The notes beneath the pieces are model-generated. The model ran no database searches. It saw only the letters and a program-made list of their open reading frames with translations, and had not been told where the DNA came from. A stretch of DNA of 64,000 nt from Curtobacterium sp. MCBD17_032 (GTDB lineage: Bacteria; Actinomycetota; Actinomycetes; Actinomycetales; Microbacteriaceae), in assembly GCF_003234855.1 (NCBI RefSeq), contig NZ_QKTO01000008.1:1-64000 (forward strand). The letters run 5' to 3'. This document shows, piece after piece, positions 24,771-35,110 of this stretch. A program made the translations under genes and the position numbers. The first letter of the stretch is position 1; each line of letters opens with the position of its first letter.

Positions 24771-25960
24771 GCGAGCGCTGCCAGCCGTGCCACTGCGTCC
24801 TCGAGGACCGACCGGCGCTTGCAGAACGCGAACCGGATGAGCGACCGGTAGCCGTCGACGTGGTCGGGCCGGACGAACGCGGACACCGGCACCCCCACGA
24901 CGCCGACGAGCCGCGGCAGCTCGAGGCAGAGCGCGCGGGCGTCGAGGTGTCCGAGCGGAGCGGCGTCCGCGACGACGAAGTAGCCGGCGTCGGGTCGCAG
25001 CACCCCGAACCCGGCGTCGGCCAGGCCGGTGGCGAGCAGCTCCTGCTTCGCCCCGAGGTCGGCGGCGATCCCGGTGAAGACGGTGTCGGGCAGGCGGAGC
25101 CCCGTCGCGACGGCCGGCTGGAAGGGCGCCCCGTTCACGAAGGTCAGGTACTGCTTGACGGTCGTGATCGCCTCGACCAGCGCTGCCGGGGCCGTCAGCC
25201 AACCGATCTTCCACCCCGTCGTGTTGAAGGTCTTGCCGGCACTCGAGATCGACACGGTCCGGTCCCGCGCGCCGGGCAGCGAGGCGGGCGGCACGTGGGT
25301 CCCGCCGAACGCCAGGTGCTCGTACACCTCGTCGGTGACGATCACGGCGTCGTGCCGCTCGGCGAGTTCGACCACGGTGCGGAGGACGTCGACGGGGAGC
25401 ACCCGACCCGTCGGGTTGTGCGGGGTGTTCACGAGGACCACGCGCGTCCGGTCGGTGAACGCGGCGCGGAGGTCCGCCTCGTCCGGCAGGAAGTCCGGCG
25501 CCCGGAGCGGGACCGTGACGTGCTCCGCGCCGGCGAGCCGGATGAGCGCGCCGTACGCGTCGTAGAACGGCTCGAAGGTGACGACCTCGTCGCCGGGCTC
25601 GACCAGCGCCAGGAGGGTGGCGGCCAGGGCCTCTGTGGCACCGGCGGTGACGAGGACCTCCCGGTCGGGGTCGACGTCGAGCCCGTACCAGCGCGCTTGG
25701 TGCTCGGCGACGGCGGCGCGCAGGTCCGGGGTCCCGCGGCCGGGCGGGTACTGGTTGGCGCCGTCCCGGATCGCACGGACGGCCGCGTCGAGGACCTCCG
25801 CGGGCCCGTCTTCGTCCGGGAACCCCTGCCCCAGGTTGACGGCGCCGGTCGCTGCGGCGAGGGCGCTCATCTCCGCGAAGACGGTCGGCGCCGGCACCCC
25901 GTCGGGGCCCAGCAGCATCGCTCCCTCGGCGGCTCGAAGCCACGGACCGGTCTGCCGCAT
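24746..25960 (-). CDS. PLP-dependent class I/II aminotransferase
   Basis: 404 residues. PLP Lys in SSAGKTFNTTGWKIGW, PHNPTGRV and the Asp/Tyr of TDEVYEH mark fold-type I. The N-terminal NLGQGFPDEDGPAEVL resembles the methionine/kynurenine/DapC-like aminotransferases (YbdL type); the exact amino donor is not determined. A GAGAGGGG site precedes the ATG. Its 3' end overlaps the convergent nitrilase gene, which may process keto-acid amides made by such transaminases. Confidence 0.88.
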   Translation of the reverse strand: MRQTGPWLRAAEGAMLLGPDGVPAPTVFAEMSALAAATGAVNLGQGFPDEDGPAEVLDAAVRAIRDGANQYPPGRGTPDLRAAVAEHQARWYGLDVDPDREVLVTAGATEALAATLLALVEPGDEVVTFEPFYDAYGALIRLAGAEHVTVPLRAPDFLPDEADLRAAFTDRTRVVLVNTPHNPTGRVLPVDVLRTVVELAERHDAVIVTDEVYEHLAFGGTHVPPASLPGARDRTVSISSAGKTFNTTGWKIGWLTAPAALVEAITTVKQYLTFVNGAPFQPAVATGLRLPDTVFTGIAADLGAKQELLATGLADAGFGVLRPDAGYFVVADAAPLGHLDARALCLELPRLVGVVGVPVSAFVRPDHVDGYRSLIRFAFCKRRSVLEDAVARLAALAQSRGTTA

Positions 25961-25988
25961 GCGCGACCCCTCTCACCCTCGGGGCACC

Positions 25989-26014
25989 GGCCGGGAGGCT
26001 CGGCGCGCGTCGGA
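25989..26014 (+). repeat. Dispersed GGGAGGCTCGG motif
   Basis: Well-matched copy (GGCCGGGAGGCTCGGCGCGC) in the divergent gap between the aminotransferase and HtrA genes. Confidence 0.55.
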
Positions 26015-26084
26015 CCCCAACCTAGCGTCCGTCGCGCGGCCGGCTCCGGGCGGACATCGGGGCACCGGGCACTCAGCTGACGCA

Positions 26085-26090
26085 TACGAT
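26085..26090 (+). promoter_or_regulatory. -10 hexamer of the htrA gene
   Basis: TACGAT, about 86 bases before the ATG. No convincing -35 box. The gap holds a GGAAGGAG ribosome site at about 26159. Confidence 0.35.
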
Positions 26091-26176
26091 CGCCTTGGTC
26101 AGCTCGCAGCTGTGCCATCAGGACCGCCCAGGTCGGTGGAGAAGACTGCAGGAGCTTTGGAAGGAGCACGTCCAGC

Positions 26177-28066
<1,890 letters not shown>

Positions 28067-28080
28067 CCCGGGACGCACCG

Positions 28081-28120
28081 GACGGGAGGCTCCCCACCAG
28101 CTGGTGGGGAGCCTCCCGTC
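28081..28120 (+). terminator. Perfect 40-nt palindromic terminator
   Basis: GACGGGAGGCTCCCCACCAG followed directly by its exact reverse complement, 14 bp after the HtrA stop. Both arms contain the dispersed GGGAGGC motif. Confidence 0.85.
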
Positions 28121-28239
28121 CGTCTGCCGGGCGCGGCGGGGCGCGGCCAGGTGGTCGCCGCGCGTGCTTGATAGGCTCGGGTCCGCTCTGCGAGCGGCCC
28201 CGGCGGGCCGCGTCGCGCCCGCCGGACCCCGAGGATCAC

Positions 28240-29283
28240 ATGCAGCACGACGGACAGGCCCTGCCGGGTGTCTCCTACGTCATGCCCGTCCTCAACGAGG
28301 TGACCGAGGTCCGCGCGGCGGTCGGCAGTCTGCTCGAGCAGGACTACCAGGGGCCGTTCGAGGTCATCCTGGCCCTCGGCCCCTCGATCGACGGCACGAA
28401 CGAACTCGTCGCCGAGATGAGCGCCGCCGACCCGCGGATCCGTGCGGTCGAGAACGCGGTCGGGTCCACGCCGGCCGGCCTCAACGTCGCGATCCGGGCC
28501 TCCGAGCACCCGATCGTCGTCCGCGTCGACGCGCACAGCGTCCTGCCGCGGGACTACACGCGGATCGCGGTCCGGACGCTGCAGGAGTCCGGCGCGGACA
28601 ACGTCGGCGGCATCATGCGCGCCGAGGGCCGCACGCCCTTCGAGAAGGCGGTCGCGCTGGCGTACGGCAGCCGCGTCGGCCTCGGCGGCACCCCGCACCA
28701 CGTCGGCGGGCAGGCCGGACCGGCCGAGACGGCGTACCTCGGGGTCTTCCGTCGGGAGCGGCTGTTCGCCGTCGGGCTCTTCGACGAGGGCATCAAGCGC
28801 GGGCAGGACTGGGAGCTCAACCGGCGCCTGCGGACCACCGGCGGGACCGTCTGGTTCACCCCGGAGCTCGTCGTCACCTACCGGCCGCGGCCGAGTCTCC
28901 GTCGCCTCGTGCGGCAGTTCGTCGCCACCGGTCTCTGGCGCGGCGAGCTCGCCCGACGCTTCCCCGCCGGCAACGGCCTGCGCTACTTCGTCCCGCCGGC
29001 GATGGTCGTCGCCGTCGCGCTCGGCCTGGTCGCCGGGCTCGTCGGAGTCGTCGGCGCGCTGCTCGACGGTCCGGCCGCCTGGGCGATGGTCGGCTTCGCG
29101 ATCCCGGCGGCCTACCTCCTCTTCGTCGTCGTCGGTGCCCTCGCGGTGTCGCGGCGCTCGGACCCGGCGACGCGGGCGTGGTTGCTCGTCGTGCTCCCGT
29201 GCATCCACGTGGGCTGGGGTGTCGGTTTCATCATCGGGTTCCTCACCCGGACCTCCGATCTGACCACGCACACGGGACGGTGA
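28240..29283 (+). CDS. GT2 glycosyltransferase, ExoA-like, with C-terminal membrane segments
   Basis: 347 residues from ATG 28240 (GAGGA just upstream). GT-A fold: SYVMPVLNEV, the nucleotide Asp in LGPSIDGT, and RVDAHSVLPRDY, the metal/acceptor motif of succinoglycan ExoA-like enzymes, then GIKRGQDWELN. Three or four hydrophobic segments after about residue 240 anchor it in the membrane. First gene of a GTGA-coupled set, suggesting it builds a lipid-linked wall or surface glycan. Sugar specificity unknown. Confidence 0.87.
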   Translation: MQHDGQALPGVSYVMPVLNEVTEVRAAVGSLLEQDYQGPFEVILALGPSIDGTNELVAEMSAADPRIRAVENAVGSTPAGLNVAIRASEHPIVVRVDAHSVLPRDYTRIAVRTLQESGADNVGGIMRAEGRTPFEKAVALAYGSRVGLGGTPHHVGGQAGPAETAYLGVFRRERLFAVGLFDEGIKRGQDWELNRRLRTTGGTVWFTPELVVTYRPRPSLRRLVRQFVATGLWRGELARRFPAGNGLRYFVPPAMVVAVALGLVAGLVGVVGALLDGPAAWAMVGFAIPAAYLLFVVVGALAVSRRSDPATRAWLLVVLPCIHVGWGVGFIIGFLTRTSDLTTHTGR

Positions 29284-30128
29284 CCGACATGGCCGACGAC
29301 GACCGCGGGAACAGCGGCGCACCGGGCGCACGCGGGTTCACCCGACCCACGTCGATCGCCGAGCTCCGGGCGGTGGCGCAGCCGGACGAGGTCCGGGCAC
29401 GCGCGAACGCGGAGCACTGGACGGCCTCGCTGTACCTCCGGGACGTCTCGCCGTACCTCACCTCGCTCCTGCTCCGGACCCGGGTCAGCGCGAACCAGGT
29501 CACCGGCCTGATGATCCTGGTCGGTTGGTCGACTGCCGCCGCGCTCCTCGTCCCGGGCATCTGGGGCGCGCTGCTCGCGCTCGTGCTCGGGCAGCTGCAG
29601 ATGCTCGTCGACTGCTCCGACGGCGAGGTCGCGCGCTGGCGGGGCACGCGCTCCCCGGCCGGCATCTTCCTCGACAAGGTCGGGCACTACACGACCGAGG
29701 GGCTCATCCCGATCGCACTCGGCGTCCGCGCGGCGACGTGGCCGATCGAGGGCGTCGACTGGATGTGGACGACGATCGGGTGCGCACTCGGCCTGGTGAT
29801 CGTGCTCAACAAGGCGCTCAACGACATGGTGCACGTGGCCCGGGCGCACAGCGGCATGGAGAAGCTCGCGGATCGCCGCGACGGGGTGACGGCCCCGTCC
29901 GGTGCCCGCCTCGCGACGCTCCGTCGGGTGGCGCGGTTCCTGCCGTTCCACCGTCTGTACCACTCGGTCGAACTGACCATCATCACGTTCGTCGTCGCAC
30001 TCGTCGCCCTGGTCGTCGGGCACCCGCTGGCCGACCGGATCCTGGTCGGGGCGCTCCTGCCACTCGCGGTCCTCGCCACGGCGGGGCACTTCCTCGCGAT
30101 CGTCTCGTCGAAGCGGGTGCGCGCGTGA
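29280..30128 (+). CDS. CDP-alcohol phosphatidyltransferase family membrane enzyme
   Basis: 282 residues from GTG 29280 (or ATG 29289). The family motif reads LVDCSDGEVARWRG...SPAGIFLDKVGHY: the first three Asp of D(x)2DG(x)2AR(x)8G(x)3D are present, but the fourth position is His instead of Asp. About six membrane segments. Such enzymes transfer a phospho-alcohol group from a CDP-alcohol. The nucleotidyltransferase at the end of the locus could make the CDP donor. Coupled to both neighbours by GTGA overlaps. Confidence 0.83.
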   Translation: MTDMADDDRGNSGAPGARGFTRPTSIAELRAVAQPDEVRARANAEHWTASLYLRDVSPYLTSLLLRTRVSANQVTGLMILVGWSTAAALLVPGIWGALLALVLGQLQMLVDCSDGEVARWRGTRSPAGIFLDKVGHYTTEGLIPIALGVRAATWPIEGVDWMWTTIGCALGLVIVLNKALNDMVHVARAHSGMEKLADRRDGVTAPSGARLATLRRVARFLPFHRLYHSVELTIITFVVALVALVVGHPLADRILVGALLPLAVLATAGHFLAIVSSKRVRA

Positions 30129-31033
30129 CGCCGGGGACCGACCGCCGCCGCGCCGTGCTGCACCGTGAGCGGCCGAGGGTCGCCGTGGTCAGCCTGACGC
30201 AGGGGACGCGGCCGGACGACCTCCGCCGCGGCCTCGACAGCGTGCTCGCGCAGCAGGACGTCGAGCTCGACGTCGTGTGCGTCGGGAACGGCTGGCAGCC
30301 GACGGGCCTGCCGGACGGGGTGCGGGCGCTGGCGCTGCCGGAGAACCTCGGGATCCCGGCCGGACGGAACGCCGGAGCCGCGGTCGTCGACGGCGACTAC
30401 GTGTTCTTCCTCGACGACGACGCCTCGGTGCCGTCGCCCACGTTCCTGCGCGACGCGATCGCACTCTTCGAGCACGACCCGTCGCTCGGTCTCGTGCAGC
30501 CGCGGGTCGTCGACCCGACCGGCGCCGCGAGCCCCCGACGCTGGGTGCCGCGGATCCGCAAGGGCGACCCCGAGCGGAGTTCGCCGGTGTTCTCGGTCTG
30601 GGAGGGTGCCGTCGTCCTGCCGATGGACGTCTGGCGCGCCGTCGGGGGCTGGGGCGCCGAGTACTTCTACGCGCACGAGGGCATCGAGCTCGCCTGGCGG
30701 GTGTGGGACGCCGGTCGCCGCACCTGGTACGCCGGGCAGCTCGTCGCGAACCACCCCGCGATCGACCCCGCGCGGCACCGTGAGTACGTGCGCCTGAACG
30801 CCCGGAACCGCGTGTGGTTGGCTCGTCGGAACCTGCCTGCCGTCCTCCGACCGCTCTACGTCGGCAGCTGGGCCGCGATCCAGGTCCTGCGCTGGTGGCG
30901 CTCCCCGCGGCGGCTCGCGACCTGGTTCGCCGGGATCGCCGAGGGGTGGCGCGCGGACTGCGGCCCGGTCCGGGTGATGGGATGGTTGACGATCGGCCGG
31001 ATGACGCTCGCCGGCCGCCCGCCGGTCGTCTGA
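30125..31033 (+). CDS. GT2 glycosyltransferase (rhamnosyltransferase-like)
   Basis: 302 residues. GT-A features: AVVSLTQGTRPDDLRRGLDSV, NLGIPAGRNAGA, the metal-binding FFLDDDASVPS, and YFYAHEGIELAWR as the acceptor/catalytic region. Soluble, with a hydrophobic C-terminal helix that could dock to the membrane. GTG start within the stop of the preceding gene. Probably elongates the same polymer as its neighbours. Confidence 0.87.
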   Translation: MTPGTDRRRAVLHRERPRVAVVSLTQGTRPDDLRRGLDSVLAQQDVELDVVCVGNGWQPTGLPDGVRALALPENLGIPAGRNAGAAVVDGDYVFFLDDDASVPSPTFLRDAIALFEHDPSLGLVQPRVVDPTGAASPRRWVPRIRKGDPERSSPVFSVWEGAVVLPMDVWRAVGGWGAEYFYAHEGIELAWRVWDAGRRTWYAGQLVANHPAIDPARHREYVRLNARNRVWLARRNLPAVLRPLYVGSWAAIQVLRWWRSPRRLATWFAGIAEGWRADCGPVRVMGWLTIGRMTLAGRPPVV

Positions 31034-31094
31034 CGCCCCGGCACCCGTCCGCACACGCCTGATCCCAGCCCGACCGACCGCCCAGGAGCACAGC

Positions 31095-32327
31095 ATGGCC
31101 ATCGTCAAGGACGCCCGCACCGCGATCCGCCTCGCGGCCCGTCTGCTGCGGTCGCGCCAGGTCCGCGCGCAGCTGGCACGTCGGTTGCCGTCGGTCCCGA
31201 CGCCCGCTCCCGGGTCGGTCGAGATCGCCGTGTACTTCGCCGACGGCCCCGTGAACATGTACCAGATCCGGCAGTGGTACGGCCCCCTGGCGGAGCTGGC
31301 GCGGCACCGCGGGGTCGCGATCGTCTCCCGGAGCCCCGGGGCCATGCTGACGCTGCTCGACGAGTCGCCGGTGCCGGTCGTGTACGCCCGGCAGGTCGTG
31401 GACCTCGAGCGGTTCGTCGCCGAGCAGGCCCCGAAGACGGTGCTCTACGTCAACCAGAACGCCCGGAACTTCCAGATGATGCGGTACGGGCGCATGTGGC
31501 ACGTCTTCGTGAACCACGGCGAGAGCGACAAGATGTACATGACGACGAACCAGTTCAAGGCGTACGACTACGCCCTGATCGCCGGTGACGCCGCCCGGGA
31601 CCGCCTCGCCGACGCGCTCTGGGACTACGACCTGGACGCGCGGACGATCGCCATCGGGCGTCCGCAGGCCGACCACTTCGTGGGGGAGCCGCCCTACCCG
31701 GACGACGACCGGACCGTGGTGCTGTACGCGCCGACGTGGGAGGGCGACCGCGCCGCCGCCGCCTACGGGTCCATCGCGAGCCACGGGACGACGATCGCCG
31801 ACCGTGTGCTCGCATCGCCGCGCCACCGGCTCGTGTACCGCCCGCACCCGCGGAGCGGCGTCATCGACCCCGGGTACAAGGCCGCGCACGAGCGGATCGT
31901 CGCCGCCATCGCCGCCGCGAACGCCGCCGATCCCACGGCGCACCACGTGTACGACGACGGGCCGACGCTCGGGTGGCAGCTGGCCGACGCCGACGTCGCG
32001 ATCACCGACATCAGCGCGATGATCTACGACCGGCTGGCCGTGGGGAAGCCGTTGCTCGTGACCCGACCGGTGTCCGCGGACGCCGAGGTGGACGAACGCG
32101 GCTACCTGTCCGACGCGGACTGGCTCCGTGCCGACGACGCCGGGGACGTCATCGCGCGGGTGGACCGGGCCGCGAACGACGCCGAGCAGCTCGCGCGCCT
32201 CCGCCACTGGGTCGAGCGGTACTTCGGCGACCCGACCCCCGGTGCGGCGACCGCGCGGTTCCACGCGGCCGTCGACCGGCTCGTCGACCACTGGCACGAG
32301 GTCGCCGCCGCCCGGTCCGGTTCCTGA
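31095..32327 (+). CDS. CDP-glycerol glycerophosphotransferase family (TagB/TagF-like)
   Basis: 410 residues; AGGAGCACAGC before ATG. Family marks: FVNHGESDK (catalytic His), YAPTWEGDR, YRPHPRSG and TDISAMIYDRLAVGKPLL near the C terminus, as in teichoic acid primases and polymerases. N-terminal basic helices are typical of membrane association. Expected to add glycerol-phosphate or another polyol-phosphate to a lipid-linked saccharide; donor identity not fixed by sequence. Supports a teichoic-acid-like wall polymer for this locus. Confidence 0.87.
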   Translation: MAIVKDARTAIRLAARLLRSRQVRAQLARRLPSVPTPAPGSVEIAVYFADGPVNMYQIRQWYGPLAELARHRGVAIVSRSPGAMLTLLDESPVPVVYARQVVDLERFVAEQAPKTVLYVNQNARNFQMMRYGRMWHVFVNHGESDKMYMTTNQFKAYDYALIAGDAARDRLADALWDYDLDARTIAIGRPQADHFVGEPPYPDDDRTVVLYAPTWEGDRAAAAYGSIASHGTTIADRVLASPRHRLVYRPHPRSGVIDPGYKAAHERIVAAIAAANAADPTAHHVYDDGPTLGWQLADADVAITDISAMIYDRLAVGKPLLVTRPVSADAEVDERGYLSDADWLRADDAGDVIARVDRAANDAEQLARLRHWVERYFGDPTPGAATARFHAAVDRLVDHWHEVAAARSGS

Positions 32328-32348
32328 GCGGGCCGGACGGCAGCGCGC

Positions 32349-32651
32349 TCAGGGAGCGAGCCCGGGACCGGCGAGGGACATCCGCCACAGGTACTCGGAC
32401 CGGTCCGGACGGCGCCACCGCACGATGACGACGCCGGTCTCCTCGGCTCCCGCGCCGAACACGGCGAGGGACAACCCCCGTCCCGGCTCGAGCCGACGGA
32501 CGACGAGCGGCGGCGAGTAGCCCGTCCCGAGGTGCGTCAGGTCGATGCCGTCGAGGGTCTCGGTACTCGTGTTGGTGATCTCGTACCGCCGAGGGGCGGC
32601 CGATCGGTCGACGGTGAACGGTACTGGGTACGCGGTGGTGGGGTGGTGCAT
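32349..32651 (-). CDS. Small beta-rich hypothetical protein
   Basis: 100 residues from ATG 32651. The sequence (VPFTVDRSAAPRRYEITNT, LVVRRLEPGRGLSLAVFG, TGVVIVRWRRPDRSEY) predicts a single beta-sandwich with no cysteines, signal peptide or catalytic motif. No family recognised. TACTGT at 32659-32664, 7 bases before the start, supports expression. It sits convergent to the TagB-like gene and just before the exporter genes on its own strand. Confidence 0.6.
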   Translation of the reverse strand: MHHPTTAYPVPFTVDRSAAPRRYEITNTSTETLDGIDLTHLGTGYSPPLVVRRLEPGRGLSLAVFGAGAEETGVVIVRWRRPDRSEYLWRMSLAGPGLAP

Positions 32652-32658
32652 GGGCAGC

Positions 32659-32664
32659 ACAGTA
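32659..32664 (-). promoter_or_regulatory. -10 hexamer of leaderless small gene
   Basis: Minus-strand TACTGT with 7-base spacing to ATG 32651. Confidence 0.45.
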
Positions 32665-32758
32665 GGGGTGGGGTCCGACGTCGGGGCCCCGTCGCACCCC
32701 CGGACGGCACGGGGCTGTGGAGCGCGGCGCGGGAGTGGTCGGTTGTGCAGGAGTGGGC

Positions 32759-33529
32759 TCAGGCCCCGTGGTCCGCGTTGTACCGGTCGAGCGCCTCGGT
32801 GATCGGTCCGTCGAACTGCAGCCGGCCCTTGTCCAGGTACAGCCCGCGGTCGCAGAACCGGCGGAGGTCCTTGTCGCTGTGCGAGACGAAGAACAGCGTG
32901 CGACCACCGGCCAGGAGCTCCTCGATGCGCTTGTAGCACTTCTCACGGAACGCCTTGTCGCCCACCGCCAGGACCTCGTCGACCAGGATCACGGGCTCGT
33001 CCAACCGCGAGATGACCGCGAAGGCGATCCGCACCTTCATGCCGCTGGAGAGGTGCTTGTACGGGGTGTCGACGAAGTCGCCGATCTCGGCGAACGCGAT
33101 GATCTCGTCGAACGCCGCCCGGATCTCGGCCCGGGACATGCCGTGCAGTCCCGCCGTGAGGTACACGTTGTCGCGGACCGTGAGGTCCCCGACGAACCCG
33201 CCGGTGATCTCGATGAGCGGAGCGACGCCGGCGCCGACGTGCACACGGCCTTCGTCCGGGAGCATGACCTGCGCCACGAGCTTCAGCAGCGTCGACTTGC
33301 CCTGCCCGTTCCGGCCCACCACGCCGATCGCCTCGCCCGGGCGCACGTCGAACGAGACGTTCCGCAGTGCCCAGAACTCGTCGGCCTTGCGCCGCCGTTG
33401 CCCGCGCCCGAACAGGTCCTTGAAGCTCCGGCTCGCCCGCCGGTTCCGCTTGAACCGGATGCCGGCGTCGGTGACGGAGATCACCGGGGCGGTCGTGCGC
33501 GCGGCGACGGTCGGTTCGGTCGTGGCCAT
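32759..33529 (-). CDS. ABC transporter ATPase for polysaccharide/teichoic acid export (TagH/Wzt type)
   Basis: 256 residues. Walker A VGRNGQGKSTLLK, signature LSSGMKVR, Walker B ILVDEVLAVGD and H-loop VSHSD. The ITGGF and LAVGDKAF segments are typical of the Wzt/TagH group. It lacks the C-terminal cargo domain of longer Wzt proteins. AAGGAGCT lies before the ATG, and the ATG shares its first base with the stop of the permease gene (TGATG), so the two subunits are coupled. Confidence 0.92.
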   Translation of the reverse strand: MATTEPTVAARTTAPVISVTDAGIRFKRNRRASRSFKDLFGRGQRRRKADEFWALRNVSFDVRPGEAIGVVGRNGQGKSTLLKLVAQVMLPDEGRVHVGAGVAPLIEITGGFVGDLTVRDNVYLTAGLHGMSRAEIRAAFDEIIAFAEIGDFVDTPYKHLSSGMKVRIAFAVISRLDEPVILVDEVLAVGDKAFREKCYKRIEELLAGGRTLFFVSHSDKDLRRFCDRGLYLDKGRLQFDGPITEALDRYNADHGA

Positions 33530-34353
33530 CACAGCTCCTTGAGGACGCGGTGCTCGCTCCGCCGGAAGACGACGAGCCCGACGGCCAGCACGATCCCCGT
33601 GACGACGACCGAGGCGAGCACCTCGGACCAGTCGAGCTGGCCGGGGAAGAACGCCGAGCGGTAGATGCCGAAGATGCCGCTGAGCGGGTTGACCGCCGCG
33701 AGGTCGTGCAGCGCCGGGGGGAGGGCCTGCGTGCCGTAGACGATCGGGGACGCGTAGAACATGAAGCGGAGCACGAGCTTGACGGCACGCTCGAGGTCGC
33801 GGAAGAACACCACGAGCGGGGCCACGATGAGCCCGAGGCCGTAGACGAGGGTCGCCTGCAGCACGATCGCGAGCGGCCAGAGCACGACCTGCCAGTGCAG
33901 GTGCGCCCCGGTGGCGAGGACGAACACCGCGAGCACCGGGATGCTCAGCAGGAACTCGATCGCCTTCGACGCGTCGATGCGCGCGACCCAGATGCTCCGC
34001 GGGATCGTCGTCGAGCGGATCAGCTTCGACTCCTTGATGAACGCCCGGGTCGAGTCCGACACAGCGCCCGTGAACCACATCCAGGGCAGCAGCGCCGCGA
34101 GCAGGAACACGATGTACGGTTCCTCGCCCACGGACCCGCGGTGGAACACCTGGGTGAAGACGAACCAGTAGATCCCCGACATCACCAGCGGGTCGAGGAT
34201 CGACCAGAAGTACCCGAGGGCGGACGTCGAGTACCGGACGCGCAGGTCGCGGACGGTCAGCAGCCAGAGTGCCTGCCGGTACCGTCGGCCGGCCCCGCGG
34301 GACCGTGACGGCGACGCCGCGACCGCGGGGGCGTGCGTGCGCGTTCCGCTCAT
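33529..34353 (-). CDS. ABC-2 type polysaccharide export permease (TagG/Wzm type)
   Basis: 274 residues, six predicted membrane helices. LTVRDLRVRYSTSALGYFW and SPIVYGTQALP are characteristic of Wzm/TagG permeases. It should pair with the adjacent ATPase to flip the lipid-linked polymer made by the glycosyltransferases across the membrane. GGAGGGA precedes the ATG. It follows the nucleotidyltransferase gene by 61 bp on the same strand. Confidence 0.92.
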   Translation of the reverse strand: MSGTRTHAPAVAASPSRSRGAGRRYRQALWLLTVRDLRVRYSTSALGYFWSILDPLVMSGIYWFVFTQVFHRGSVGEEPYIVFLLAALLPWMWFTGAVSDSTRAFIKESKLIRSTTIPRSIWVARIDASKAIEFLLSIPVLAVFVLATGAHLHWQVVLWPLAIVLQATLVYGLGLIVAPLVVFFRDLERAVKLVLRFMFYASPIVYGTQALPPALHDLAAVNPLSGIFGIYRSAFFPGQLDWSEVLASVVVTGIVLAVGLVVFRRSEHRVLKEL

Positions 34354-34414
34354 GGGTTCCCTCCGGTCGGTACCACGCCGGAGGGAGGCGACGACCAGGG
34401 GGTCCTGACGACGG

Positions 34415-35110
34415 TCAGGCGAACAGGTCGTTCGCGCGCTCGAGGTCCTCGGCGAAGTCGATCTCGACCGCGTAGAGGTCCGAGATGTCGATCGGCGTCC
34501 AGCGTAGCCCGTCCTCGGCGATGGCTGCTTCGATGCCGCCCTCGAAGTACTCCTGGTCGTCGACCCGGCCGAGCTGGCGCACGAGGGCCTGCTTGTCGGC
34601 CGCGGAGACGTAGTTGATGCCGACGGCCTCACCGAGACCACCGACGACCTTCTTCGAGAGCTTCGCGATGAACCCCTCGGCGTCGACGGTGTACTTGACC
34701 TCTTCGTCGGAGACCTTCTCGGTGTTGACGCTGACGAACGACCGACCTTCGTCGATCATGTCGGCCGCACGCACGAGGGCCATGGGGTCGAAGACGACGT
34801 CGCCGTTCATCCAGAGGACGCCGCTCTTGCCGGTCGCCTTGAGGGCGCGGAGCAGACTCTTCGAGGTGTTCGTGGAGTCGTAGGACTCGTTGTAGACGAA
34901 GTTCGCCTCGGGGAAGGCCTCGACGATGTACTCCGACTTGTAGCCGACGACGATGGTCACCCGGGCGCTCGACCCGAAGGCGGCGCGGATGTTGTCGAAC
35001 TGCTGCTGCATGATGGTGCGGCCGTCGCTGAGCTCCGTGAGCGGCTTCGGCAGGCTGCGCCCGAGGCGGCTGCCCATCCCCGCTGCGAGGATGACGATCT
35101 GCGTGGTCAT
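34415..35110 (-). CDS. Sugar/alcohol-phosphate nucleotidyltransferase
   Basis: 231 residues. N-terminal nucleotide-binding signature VILAAGMGSRLG, then PKPLTEL and LWMNGDVVF (metal Asp); C-terminal Asp pair in the IDFAEDLERAND segment. The set resembles the LicC/IPCT-type cytidylyltransferases that activate phosphocholine or inositol-1-phosphate. In this locus it probably makes the CDP-alcohol used by the phosphatidyltransferase at 29280; this is inference. ATG 35110 has GGAAGGGAC upstream and a long leader. Confidence 0.83.
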   Translation of the reverse strand: MTTQIVILAAGMGSRLGRSLPKPLTELSDGRTIMQQQFDNIRAAFGSSARVTIVVGYKSEYIVEAFPEANFVYNESYDSTNTSKSLLRALKATGKSGVLWMNGDVVFDPMALVRAADMIDEGRSFVSVNTEKVSDEEVKYTVDAEGFIAKLSKKVVGGLGEAVGINYVSAADKQALVRQLGRVDDQEYFEGGIEAAIAEDGLRWTPIDISDLYAVEIDFAEDLERANDLFA

